From Paracoccaceae bacterium (GTDB lineage: Bacteria; Pseudomonadota; Alphaproteobacteria; Rhodobacterales; Rhodobacteraceae), in assembly GCA_016764835.1 (NCBI GenBank), contig JAESRD010000104.1, positions 1 through 32,299 on the forward strand: a DNA stretch of 32,299 nt, in the 5' to 3' direction. Positions 14,639-22,019 of this stretch are shown here, in pieces. The notes below the pieces were generated by a model, which saw only the letters and a list, made by a program, of their open reading frames with translations, made no database searches and had not been told where the DNA came from. The number at the start of each line of letters is the position of its first letter. The stretch's first letter is position 1. The position numbers and the translations under genes were made by a program.

Positions 14639-16071
14639 TCGGTTTCCGATATCCTGCGCGCGGGGGTGGCGGCGGCCATGGCCCACTCCCCCGCCACAAA
14701 TACCACAATGGTTAGAAACGCGAGCCTAAATGCGTCCTTCCAGACGGCAAGAAGGGCGGGGTCGGTCTCCGAACTTTGGGTAAAAAGCGATGCAATCGCT
14801 GCTTGCGAACCATCCGTCAGTGGGGCGTTTTTAAACAAGATCAACGACACGGCAGTGGTCCCCAACACTGCGCCAATTGACCGGCAAAAAGTGACGGTGC
14901 CCGCGGCGCGGCCGCGCAAATTATCTGGGGTGGCGTGCTGAACTGTGGTGTGGATCACGGCCATGACCGAGCCGATATTCAGTCCGATAATGGTGTAAGT
15001 AGCGATAAGGGCGCGGTGGCTAATTTCTGCACCGAACAGGGCAATAAACACAATGCCAGCGCCGGCAATAAGCAAACTAACTGTCGGAAAAATCGCTGTG
15101 CGCCCGGTGATCGTGATCAGATTGCCGGTGATGATACCGCTCAGGCCAAAGGCGACGGTTAACGCCAGAAGTGATAGCGCTATTTCAACGGTGTCATCTC
15201 CGCGCACAATGTTTTGGAACAGCGGAACAATGGTAACCAATGAGACCAGAGCCGCACCATGAAACACTGTCATCGCCGAGGCCATTGAGACGGCTTTGAT
15301 GCGAAATAGGGCCGGTGGAAATAGCGGGTTGGCGCCTGATTTTTGCGAGCGGATTAGCATCCAAAGACCAACAGCGCCGCCGATGACCGCTAGCAGCGAG
15401 AGGTGGAGCTGGCCCGGAGTTTTGATGAATTCGAGCGCCATCGTCCAGCAGATGACGAAAAAATTGAGCCAAAGAAATCCAGATGTATCGAAAGCGCGCG
15501 GTGGCCCGGCTGGCTTGGGAAACCTTCTGGTTAGCAATATGCCCATGGAAATGACCGCGAGCGGTACGGTGAAGAGGAACAGGCTGCGCCAGCCATAGAT
15601 ATCTACCAAAAATCCACCCATTAGTGGCCCCAAAGTTGAGGCAACAACGCCGATGCTCGCAACATATCCCTGCGCGCGGCCACGGTCACGCGGACGAACG
15701 AGCTGGCCGATCAAAGCCTGCGAAAGCGACATCAGGCCGCCACCACCAAAACCCTGCACCAACCGGCCGGCTGCGAGCATTTCGAGCGTGTTGGCAAAAG
15801 TGCAGATGAATGCGCCGATGATGTAGATCAGTAGCGCCCCGATCAGCATTTTGTGGCGGCCATAATTATCACCCAATGCGCCGTAAACCGGCCCAGCGAT
15901 TGTCAGCGCCAGCATGTAGCCGATGATCAGCCATGGCAGGCGCGATAATGCCCCCAGATCCGCGCCAATTGCGGGCAGTGCAACGGAGACCATGGTCTGA
16001 TTAGCAATGGCCAAAAAGATCGGGATCGCCACCACCGGGATCAACTGCATCGGGTGTTGGTTTGGCTTCAT
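14635..16071 (-). CDS. MFS transporter of the DHA2 (EmrB/QacA, 14-helix) family
   Basis: The 478-aa product from the ATG at 16071 (MKPNQHPMQLIPVVAIPIFL) is preferred because that ATG overlaps the previous stop as AATGA; the open frame reaching 16152 would run inside the upstream gene. Motif A is visible as GALGDNYGRHKMLIG and motif C-type sequence as GPLMGGFLVDIYGWRSLF; NQTMVSVALPAIGADL in the first helix is typical of DHA2. About 14 hydrophobic helices can be counted. Such proteins usually export drugs or metabolites by proton antiport, though uptake cannot be excluded. It ends the cupin-lysR-lhgO operon. Its stop codon overlaps that of the CMD-like gene on the other strand by three bases or so, leaving no room for a terminator. 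Confidence 0.9.
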   Translation of the reverse strand: MKPNQHPMQLIPVVAIPIFLAIANQTMVSVALPAIGADLGALSRLPWLIIGYMLALTIAGPVYGALGDNYGRHKMLIGALLIYIIGAFICTFANTLEMLAAGRLVQGFGGGGLMSLSQALIGQLVRPRDRGRAQGYVASIGVVASTLGPLMGGFLVDIYGWRSLFLFTVPLAVISMGILLTRRFPKPAGPPRAFDTSGFLWLNFFVICWTMALEFIKTPGQLHLSLLAVIGGAVGLWMLIRSQKSGANPLFPPALFRIKAVSMASAMTVFHGAALVSLVTIVPLFQNIVRGDDTVEIALSLLALTVAFGLSGIITGNLITITGRTAIFPTVSLLIAGAGIVFIALFGAEISHRALIATYTIIGLNIGSVMAVIHTTVQHATPDNLRGRAAGTVTFCRSIGAVLGTTAVSLILFKNAPLTDGSQAAIASLFTQSSETDPALLAVWKDAFRLAFLTIVVFVAGEWAMAAATPARRISETD

Positions 16072-17264
16072 TTTTGTGGTGCCGTGATCTTGTCTACAAT
16101 CATGTCGCCAATTGGCAGGGCTGAGGTCGCCGCCGGTGAAGGGGCATTGCATACATGCAGCATGCGCGGGCTCTCAAGAAACAAAAAATCGTCAATCAAC
16201 CTACCATTGCTTGAGATCGCTTGTGCCCGAATGCCCGGCTCCATCGGCGTTAGATCGTCGATTTTTAACGTCGGGCAATACTTCTGGCATTCCTTTAAGT
16301 ATCTGCTTTTAAACACGGAATTGCGCAACTCATTGATGCCCGGCATAATGTTCTTTGCCATAACCCGCCAAAAGCCAAAGAAGCTCAGCGTGTCAAAAGC
16401 ATCTTTGGGGGAAATCGACCATTTGGCGTAGCCTTCGCGAGCGAGGCCGAGCATGGCGTTTGGACCAACGGTCACCGAGCCATCAATCATCGGGGTCAGA
16501 TGGGTGCCCAAAAAGGGCAGGCCGGGCGCGGGCACCGGGTAGATCATGGCGCTCACAACAGTGTTTAGCGAAGGGGAAAGTCGGAAATACTCGCCACGAA
16601 ACGGCACAATCCTATGTTTGATCTTGAGACCCGCCATACGTGCCAGCCTATCTGATTGTAGGCCGCCGCAAGCGATTAGCTTATGAGCGGTAATTGTCTG
16701 GCTCGCGCAAGTGATTGTCACGTTGTTTGCCGCTTCTTCTATTGCTTCGATCTTGCTACTGATATGTATTTCAGCCCCTCTGGCGGTGACGATAACTGCC
16801 AATGTGTTCAAAATTTCGGTGTAGTTCACGATCCCTGCATCGGGAGCAAAAATGGCTTTGAGGCCAGCAACATTGGGCTCATGTTCGGCAATCGCGGCGG
16901 CGTCAAACATCTCGACCTTGGTGCCATTTTCTGCCGCACGTTTATATAAAGCATCAAGGCGGGGAATTTCATCTGGCTTGGTTGCAACAATCAGCTTGCC
17001 GCGCTCTTCAAAAGCGATGCTGTGCTCATGGCAAAACTCTTTGGTGCGGGCGGAGCCCGCGCGGCAAAGACGGGCTTTAAGGCTATTGGGCGTATAATAA
17101 ATGCCTGAATGAATGACACCACTATTATGCCCGGTCTGATGACGGCCCAAAGTACTCTCTTTTTCGAGTATAATAACCGAGGCGTTTGGGTATCTCTCTG
17201 TTAAACTATGGGCCGTTGCCAGCCCGACGATACCACCGCCAATAATGCAATAGTCAAAAGTCAT
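16068..17264 (-). CDS. lhgO: L-2-hydroxyglutarate oxidase (LhgO)
   Basis: This 398-aa FAD enzyme belongs to the DAO superfamily. The FAD-binding motif GGGIVGLATAHSL occupies 9-21, with an acidic ribose-binding Glu at the end of the second strand (IILEKE). TGHNSGVIHSGIYY (44-57) is diagnostic for LhgO and its eukaryotic homologue L2HGDH. Later landmarks are AGIVNYTEI, PFRGEYFRL, PVPAPGLPFLGTHLTP and NAPSPAATSALPIGDMI at the C-terminus. The enzyme oxidises L-2-hydroxyglutarate to 2-oxoglutarate and passes electrons to the membrane quinone pool. It follows the LysR gene by 41 bases and overlaps the MFS start by four. The ribosome-binding site is weak. A related L-2-hydroxy acid is possible given the unusual neighbours. 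Confidence 0.85.
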   Translation of the reverse strand: MTFDYCIIGGGIVGLATAHSLTERYPNASVIILEKESTLGRHQTGHNSGVIHSGIYYTPNSLKARLCRAGSARTKEFCHEHSIAFEERGKLIVATKPDEIPRLDALYKRAAENGTKVEMFDAAAIAEHEPNVAGLKAIFAPDAGIVNYTEILNTLAVIVTARGAEIHISSKIEAIEEAANNVTITCASQTITAHKLIACGGLQSDRLARMAGLKIKHRIVPFRGEYFRLSPSLNTVVSAMIYPVPAPGLPFLGTHLTPMIDGSVTVGPNAMLGLAREGYAKWSISPKDAFDTLSFFGFWRVMAKNIMPGINELRNSVFKSRYLKECQKYCPTLKIDDLTPMEPGIRAQAISSNGRLIDDFLFLESPRMLHVCNAPSPAATSALPIGDMIVDKITAPQK

Positions 17265-17305
17265 GCACGTACTTTCAATTTGAGTTCGGCAATTCTATAC
17301 TGAAT

Positions 17306-18199
17306 TTAGATTGGATGCTCTCGGAGCCAATCAGCAAGATAATCTATGAATAGTCGTACTTTCATAGAGGTTATATTTCCCGGCGCAAAAGCCGCAAAAA
17401 GAGGTCGGTCTTCGATGGCAAATTCGGTCAAAACTTGGCGCAATGTTCCAGCCTTCAAGTCTTCACGGACCAGCGGCAACGGCATCATTGCCAGCCCCAA
17501 ACCTTTGAGTGCCGCATTACGCAATACAACATAAGTATTTGATGAAAATACCTTTTGAACCCGTGCTTTGATGATATCTCCATCTTGCTCAAGCCGCCAG
17601 ACAGGATCATTGCTTTGAATGACGCCCTTATGCTGCAACAGATCATCAGGTGTTTTTATTTCGGGGTTATTGTCCAAATATGACGGCGCGGCACAAAGAA
17701 TAAACTCTATAGAGGCTATGAGCTTGGCGCGAATTAAACTATCTGGCAGACGGCGTGTATGCAGGGCTACATCATAGCCTTGCTCAATAAAGTCGTAAGC
17801 GTTGGGTGCCATGCCCCCAAGCGAAAGTTTGAGGTTTATGTTTGGATATTCGAGGGCAAATGATGTGGCCGCATCGGCAATATCATGATTGCCAATCCAT
17901 TTGGGCGCGACAACGGCCAAATTACCCTGTGCTGACCGCATGCGATCTGACATTGCCTCTTCGGTTTCTTTGATTTCCGTCAGAATACGTTCGCAAAATT
18001 CAAAATAATTGCGGCCATCATCGGTCAATGTGATTGAGCGGGTGGTGCGGTGCAGCAAGCGCACTTGCAGCTTTTCTTCAAGATCAAGGATATGGCGTGA
18101 AACCAGCGCACGCGACGTGCCTAAAAACACGGCCGCTTGCGTGTAGCTGCCCTTGTTCACTACGGAAACAAACGAACGCATAGTCATGAAATGGTCCAA
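17306..18199 (-). CDS. LysR family transcriptional regulator
   Basis: This 297-aa protein has the N-terminal LysR winged helix: MRSFVSVVNKGSYTQAAVFL, then TSRALVSRHILDLEEKLQV and LLHRTTRSITLTDDG. The effector-binding domain begins near residue 90. The overall type is like the DsdC/AaeR-related group (fixed by the phrase RTTRSITLTDDGRNYFE). The start is a TTG at 18199 preceded by AGGAG six bases away; the in-frame ATGs at codons 5 and 7 lack such a site. It begins nine bases after the cupin stop and is followed by lhgO, so the regulator is inside the operon rather than divergent from it. It may control its own operon and the divergent dehydrogenase gene at 18791. Confidence 0.88.
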   Translation of the reverse strand: MDHFMTMRSFVSVVNKGSYTQAAVFLGTSRALVSRHILDLEEKLQVRLLHRTTRSITLTDDGRNYFEFCERILTEIKETEEAMSDRMRSAQGNLAVVAPKWIGNHDIADAATSFALEYPNINLKLSLGGMAPNAYDFIEQGYDVALHTRRLPDSLIRAKLIASIEFILCAAPSYLDNNPEIKTPDDLLQHKGVIQSNDPVWRLEQDGDIIKARVQKVFSSNTYVVLRNAALKGLGLAMMPLPLVREDLKAGTLRQVLTEFAIEDRPLFAAFAPGNITSMKVRLFIDYLADWLREHPI

Positions 18200-18208
18200 G
18201 CGAAGCTC

Positions 18209-18631
18209 CTATTGGGATAAGGCGTTGCCCATTAGATCTGCCGGTGAGAGATGCTCAACTTCGATCCCGTCGGCGGCAAAGGTGCGGGTCACACGCACCG
18301 TATCATAGACCCAAAGAATACGCATTGGCGTGGTGCCCATATTGCGAAAACAATGGAAAATTCCGGCGGGGATATAGGTGCTGTCCAGATAGGCAAGTGG
18401 GGTGATTACGCCGCCAATTTCACACTCACCCGTTCCTTCGAGCAGGGTCACTTGCTCGTCACAATTGTGCTTGTGCATTGGCGCGCCTTCGCCCACCGGA
18501 TAAACGCTCATGCCGGTCGTGAAATGCGCGTGAGGAACGGTGAAATGCGTGGCCATTGGCCAAGTCTTGATACCGCTACCCCGTTCGATGATCTTGATCT
18601 GATCGACCTTAATGATATGCGCGTCGTTCAA
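18209..18631 (-). CDS. Single-domain cupin protein
   Basis: The 140-aa reading from TTG 18631 is preferred to the frame's ATG at 18706, because GAGAGGG lies seven bases before the TTG and the extra N-terminal 25 residues look non-coding. Cupin motif 1 is HKHNCDEQVTLLEGTGECEIG (His53, His55, Glu59) and motif 2 is IPAGIFHCFRNMG (His93), so a metal site is complete. Small cupins of this kind act as isomerases, dioxygenases or dehydratases of small acids, or as sensor proteins; no specific reaction can be assigned. It is the first gene of the operon with lysR, lhgO and the MFS gene, and is divergent from the Ldh2-type dehydrogenase. Confidence 0.75.
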   Translation of the reverse strand: MNDAHIIKVDQIKIIERGSGIKTWPMATHFTVPHAHFTTGMSVYPVGEGAPMHKHNCDEQVTLLEGTGECEIGGVITPLAYLDSTYIPAGIFHCFRNMGTTPMRILWVYDTVRVTRTFAADGIEVEHLSPADLMGNALSQ

Positions 18632-18790
18632 AGAACTACCCTCTCGAAAATGATGCCTCTTTATAGCAGCCAAACCGCGCCAGCATTGGCTCGAAAATTG
18701 CAACACAGCTGAGGCGCTAATGTATCTGACGCCCTTGTGTTCTGGCGTTTAGGGTATCGGCAGACCCATTGCATTAGGAGTTAAACGCAA

Positions 18791-19846
18791 ATGGCCCCGA
18801 CTAAAAAACGTGTAGATTCTGGCGAGCTGAAGACCTTTGTTATCGATCTTTTGAGCGCATATGATGTGAATATTGACCACGCCAAAACCATGGCTGATGT
18901 GTTTTGCTGGGCGAATTTGCGCGGCGTAGATAGCCACGGCGTCGCCCGTGTTGCCCGCTATATTGAGCTGTTTGACAAGGGTGATGCAAACCGCACACCG
19001 GTAATTGTTGACCATGCTTTGCGCCCGGCATTGAACATGATCGACGCTGATTTTGCCCCCGGTGCGGTGGCAATGACACGCGGTGTTGATCTGGTGGTCG
19101 ATCTGGCAAAGACCCAAGGCGTGGGCTGGGTGCAGGTGAAAAACACCGTGCATGCCGGGGCGATGGGCTACTATGTTGAGCGCCTGGCCAATGCGGGTAT
19201 GGTCGGCATTGTGATGCTGGCTGGCATGCCAAATATGGCCTATCCGGGGGCGCGCCCTGCGGCGGTTGCGACCAGCCCGTTTGCGGTTGGCGTGCCGGCC
19301 AAAGACAGCGCCCCGTTCTTGCTTGATATGGCCACGGCGACCATTGCTTTGGGCAAAATCAAACAATACAAAATCCGCGGCGAAGCCCTGCCGGATAATG
19401 CGGCAGTCACGGCTGACGGTGTGCCGACCACCGACGCTTCATTGGCAAAAATGCCGCTGCCGCTGGGTGGCATGAAGGGCGCGGGCATGTCGCTGGCCTT
19501 TGAACTTCTGACATCGGTTCTGTCCGGGGTTCCGGTTGTATCGCCAATCCACGCCAAGGCAGATGGGGCCAAGCGCCACCGGCAAAATGCGGTGATTATC
19601 GCAGTAGATCCGGCCGCCTTTGGCGATACCGAGGCTTTCCAAATGGCTGTAACAGAGACCCTGAATTCTATCCGCGGCCTTACTCCGGTTAGCCCCGATG
19701 AGACAATAGGCGTTCCGGGTGACCGGGGCGGTGCGATCGCGAAAACACGCGCGAATACGGGTATTCCACTGCCGGAAGCCACGCTCAATGAGCTGGCCAG
19801 CTTGGCAGAGGCAAAGGGAATGAACACAATAAAAACATTGGATTAA
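18791..19846 (+). CDS. Ldh2/MdhA family malate/L-lactate/L-sulfolactate-type dehydrogenase
   Basis: This 351-aa NAD(P)-dependent oxidoreductase of the Ldh2 fold (unrelated to classic LDH/MDH) has catalytic His49 in GVDSHGVARV, and the second conserved His121 in VKNTVHAGAMGYY. It also shows the family phrases SPFAVGVPAKD and LLDMATATIALGKI, and PLPLGGMKGAGMSLAFELL (the G-x-KGxGL loop). Substrates in the family include malate, L-lactate, ureidoglycolate, 3-sulfolactate and delta1-piperideine-2-carboxylate; the choice here is open. AGGAG lies about 11 bases before the ATG. It stands alone on the plus strand with its own terminator, divergent from the cupin-lysR-lhgO operon, so both may handle 2-hydroxy acids. 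Confidence 0.88.
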   Translation: MAPTKKRVDSGELKTFVIDLLSAYDVNIDHAKTMADVFCWANLRGVDSHGVARVARYIELFDKGDANRTPVIVDHALRPALNMIDADFAPGAVAMTRGVDLVVDLAKTQGVGWVQVKNTVHAGAMGYYVERLANAGMVGIVMLAGMPNMAYPGARPAAVATSPFAVGVPAKDSAPFLLDMATATIALGKIKQYKIRGEALPDNAAVTADGVPTTDASLAKMPLPLGGMKGAGMSLAFELLTSVLSGVPVVSPIHAKADGAKRHRQNAVIIAVDPAAFGDTEAFQMAVTETLNSIRGLTPVSPDETIGVPGDRGGAIAKTRANTGIPLPEATLNELASLAEAKGMNTIKTLD

Positions 19847-19864
19847 TTCACGCGGCAAAAACGG

Positions 19865-19894
19865 AAAAGGCCTCGCAATCAGCGGGGCCTTTTT
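19865..19894 (+). terminator. Bidirectional rho-independent terminator
   Basis: AAAAGGCCTCGC (19865-19876) pairs with GCGGGGCCTTTTT (19882-19894) around the loop AATCA. T runs exist on both strands, so it ends the dehydrogenase transcript (stop 19846) and can also end the opposite operon whose last stop is at 19915. Confidence 0.92.
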
Positions 19895-19914
19895 AACCAA
19901 CCCGATAGTTGGCT

Positions 19915-20694
19915 TTATACGGCAAGCCCCCAAAAGATATCAGACACTTCAGCAAGTTGATAAAGCACCTTCTGCTGGCTATCGGCATGCACAGCATCGA
20001 AACCGTCTCGCACAGTAAGCGCCAACCTTTCTTGGTCTAAGACTTCAGCCGCGACATCAATCAGATCAAGAATGTCATCATTGCTCTGCCCGCCTGCCGG
20101 GTCGATCAGGCCCAATACGGCGATGCTATCTTCGGGCAATTTGGCCAGCGCAGATACATCATCACCAGCGTTGATGGCAAAGATATAGCGGTCGGCGGCC
20201 AGCTCTTCGGCAATTTCGGCCAACCGGTCGGCTGACCAGTTTGAGAGTGCGCCCATATTGATTGCAAGGCGAAACCCCTCGGGTTTGGGCAAGCCCATCA
20301 GGGTAAACCCGTCATCTGCTGCATCTAGCTCAGCATTCAAACCGTAAGCGCTGCCATCAAGTTCTAAGATTGTGGCCCCTTGATTAACCAAGTTGCACAT
20401 CAGGCCTGAGAGCAACATTGGGTCAAGCCGCATAGGGCCGGGCAGGGGCAGGCTGACTTTGACGGCGGCCGCCGCGACGCCCTTATCGGCTATTGCCCTA
20501 ACCTGCGCCAGCTCACCTAAAAGCCGGGCAACAGCATCATCGGGGCTCTTCTTGATCTCATCAACATCAACCGGATCACCCAAACTGATCACGGCCAAAT
20601 TGAGTGCTATTTGATCTTTGGCAGACTCGACTAGATCATCAGTCTTTACCAGACGGGCAGGGGTTTCAGAGCGGTAAACATACGCATTTGTCAC
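19915..20694 (-). CDS. MetE-like (cobalamin-independent methionine synthase, C-terminal barrel) protein without visible zinc ligands
   Basis: This 259-aa protein has no motif that settles its identity, but its order of elements follows the MetE catalytic barrel. VKVSLPLPGPMRLD corresponds to the substrate-loop region and LMCNLVNQGATILELDGSAY to the strand that reads LQIDEP in MetE. SIAVLGLIDPAGGQSNDDILDLI corresponds to the GL-DxK-E segment, and LALTVRDGFDAVHADSQQKVLYQLAEVSDIFWG to the C-terminal CGF-KL-xWG segment. At the zinc positions it reads AINMG (for HxCxG), INAGD (for the Glu) and DGF (for CGF), so the three ligand regions all appear altered. It cannot be an ordinary methionine synthase. 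It starts three bases after the GlcG-like stop, forming an operon with the VOC gene. A MetE/UroD-superfamily relative is my best call; it could be an unrelated barrel. Confidence 0.5.
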   Translation of the reverse strand: MTNAYVYRSETPARLVKTDDLVESAKDQIALNLAVISLGDPVDVDEIKKSPDDAVARLLGELAQVRAIADKGVAAAAVKVSLPLPGPMRLDPMLLSGLMCNLVNQGATILELDGSAYGLNAELDAADDGFTLMGLPKPEGFRLAINMGALSNWSADRLAEIAEELAADRYIFAINAGDDVSALAKLPEDSIAVLGLIDPAGGQSNDDILDLIDVAAEVLDQERLALTVRDGFDAVHADSQQKVLYQLAEVSDIFWGLAV

Positions 20695-20697
20695 GGT

Positions 20698-21156
20698 TTA
20701 GCCTTTCGGTTTCTGGCGCAGATCATTCCATTGCGCAAAGTTGGTGTCATAGCCAAGCCCGTTAAGGGCGGCGAGGCAGATTTCTTCATCCTCATGGCCA
20801 AAGCCACCAGAAATGCCGATACCACCGAGAATTTCGCCGTCACGTTTGAGCGTCAGACCGCCATCGGTTGCCACAATCGGCTGGTGCCCCATTGTGGCGA
20901 TCTGGGCAAAAAAGCCGGGCTGGCTCTCGGCCCAGCCTTTGAGCATATGGGTTGGGCGCTGCATAATGGCGGCGGTATAGGCCTTGGCATGCGCAATGCT
21001 CGGGGTTAGCGGGCGGGCGCCATCCATACGGTCAGTGCAAACGACAAAGCCGCCGGTATCTACCACCACAACGGTCATCGGTTTGCCTATTTTTACGGCT
21101 TCGGTTTGAGCAAACGTTATCAGCGCGCGTGCTTCATCCATGGTAATCATTGTCAT
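20698..21156 (-). CDS. GlcG/HbpS family protein
   Basis: This 152-aa protein is a typical GlcG-like fold: ITMDEARALITFAQTEAVKI at the N-terminus, VVVVDTGGFVVCTDRMDGAR, the helix IAHAKAYTAAIM, and the glycine-rich C-terminal part GEILGGIGISGGFGHEDEE. Members bind heme or act as auxiliary subunits; HbpS binds heme, and others sit in gene sets for glycolate, diol or corrinoid metabolism. No enzymatic residues can be assigned. GAGGTGATGTT precedes the ATG. It is the middle gene of an operon: nine bases after the VOC gene and three before the MetE-like gene. The context suggests it serves that pathway rather than glycolate oxidation, since no glcDEF is present. Confidence 0.85.
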   Translation of the reverse strand: MTMITMDEARALITFAQTEAVKIGKPMTVVVVDTGGFVVCTDRMDGARPLTPSIAHAKAYTAAIMQRPTHMLKGWAESQPGFFAQIATMGHQPIVATDGGLTLKRDGEILGGIGISGGFGHEDEEICLAALNGLGYDTNFAQWNDLRQKPKG

Positions 21157-21165
21157 AACATCACC

Positions 21166-21585
21166 TCAAAATGCCGGGAGATCATCGCGGTTGCCGTGGT
21201 AAACCAACTCAACCATGGTGCCGTCAGGGTCGTGGATGTAGCAGAATTTTGAATTGTTTTGTGGTCGCTCAACCGGCCTGGTGTGCCGCACTTTTTGCTC
21301 TTTCAAATGGGCTAAAAACTTATCCCAATCATAGACCTCTATCGCGAAGTGAAACGGGGCCATGCGCACCATTTGGTCAGGGGTGACGGGGGTGAAGTGC
21401 AGGTCAAAGTTGTTGCGGGTGAGCAGCAGTACTTTGGTATTTGAAAACTTGCTGACATCTTGATGTTGCAGCCCAAATACACGTCCGTACCATTCTTTTG
21501 TCCGGTCTGGATCGGTGGTCGGAAAATTCACATGGTGCAGCGAGTGCGGCTTGTTGGACATGTCATCGGGCATTTCCATTTTCAT
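21166..21585 (-). CDS. VOC family protein (glyoxalase/extradiol-like single module)
   Basis: The 139-aa reading from ATG 21585 is preferred to the frame's upstream start at 21765, because AAGGA stands nine bases before it and the longer N-terminus looks unlike coding sequence. It is a single two-halved VOC module: SLHHVNFPTTDPDRTKEWYG at the N-terminus (His ligand), PFHFAIEVYDWD (second His) and DPDGTMVELVYHG (Glu ligand). A three-residue metal site is therefore likely. It probably acts as a homodimer, as isomerase, lyase or dioxygenase; no substrate is implied. It is the first gene of the three-gene operon with the GlcG-like and MetE-like genes. The 255-bp gap to the plus-strand gene at 21841 must hold divergent promoters. 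Confidence 0.82.
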   Translation of the reverse strand: MKMEMPDDMSNKPHSLHHVNFPTTDPDRTKEWYGRVFGLQHQDVSKFSNTKVLLLTRNNFDLHFTPVTPDQMVRMAPFHFAIEVYDWDKFLAHLKEQKVRHTRPVERPQNNSKFCYIHDPDGTMVELVYHGNRDDLPAF

Positions 21586-21840
21586 CTCAGCGTTCCTTAT
21601 CTTTGTGTCACTATGGGGGTTTAGCCGATTTTCTGCGCGAGCAAACGGGCTTTGCATTCTTATGCAGAATGCGCCGAGACCCGCGCCTCGTAAAGCGCCA
21701 CTGATGTGTTCCTTTGTTGCATATAACATGACAAGCCTGATTTGATTGTCGTTATCGGCGCACATCTAGGTTGTCAGCCGCGGGGCTGTTGCACGGCGAG
21801 AATGCTGGATATTCTAGCCGCAACAATGGGGAAGTCGAAG

Positions 21841-22005
21841 ATGTCTAAACGCGATTCTGCTGACAAGCAAAAGAAACCAAAATCTGGCGCTCAAAAGTCA
21901 GTTCCGCAGATCAGGGACTTTGTCGTGAGCCAGGCATTCGTTGTGAATGAACATCTGATTGATGGGCCAGACGATGTCGAACTCTTTGAAGACGACCAGA
22001 ATTAA
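21841..22005 (+). CDS. Uncharacterised 54-aa protein, first gene of the hydrolase/ALDH operon
   Basis: The chosen ATG at 21841 is preceded by GGGGAAG six bases away, whereas the frame's earlier start at 21742 has none. The product is strongly two-sided: a Lys/Ser/Gln-rich basic first half (MSKRDSADKQKKPKSG), a short hydrophobic middle (FVVSQAFVVNEHLI) and an acidic C-terminal end (DGPDDVELFEDDQN). No known domain is recognisable. The stop is 14 bases before the alpha/beta hydrolase start, with AAAGGA between them, so it is transcribed with the hydrolase and aldehyde dehydrogenase genes. An RNA- or protein-binding partner role is possible but unsupported. Confidence 0.65.
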   Translation: MSKRDSADKQKKPKSGAQKSVPQIRDFVVSQAFVVNEHLIDGPDDVELFEDDQN

Positions 22006-22019
22006 AAAGGACGCAAGAC

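Noticed and set aside
18749..19366. A 205-codon minus-strand frame opposite the Ldh2-type dehydrogenase (and another at 19240-19827).
   Set aside because: The plus-strand gene has a complete catalytic set and a terminator; the opposite frames have low-complexity composition and no family match.
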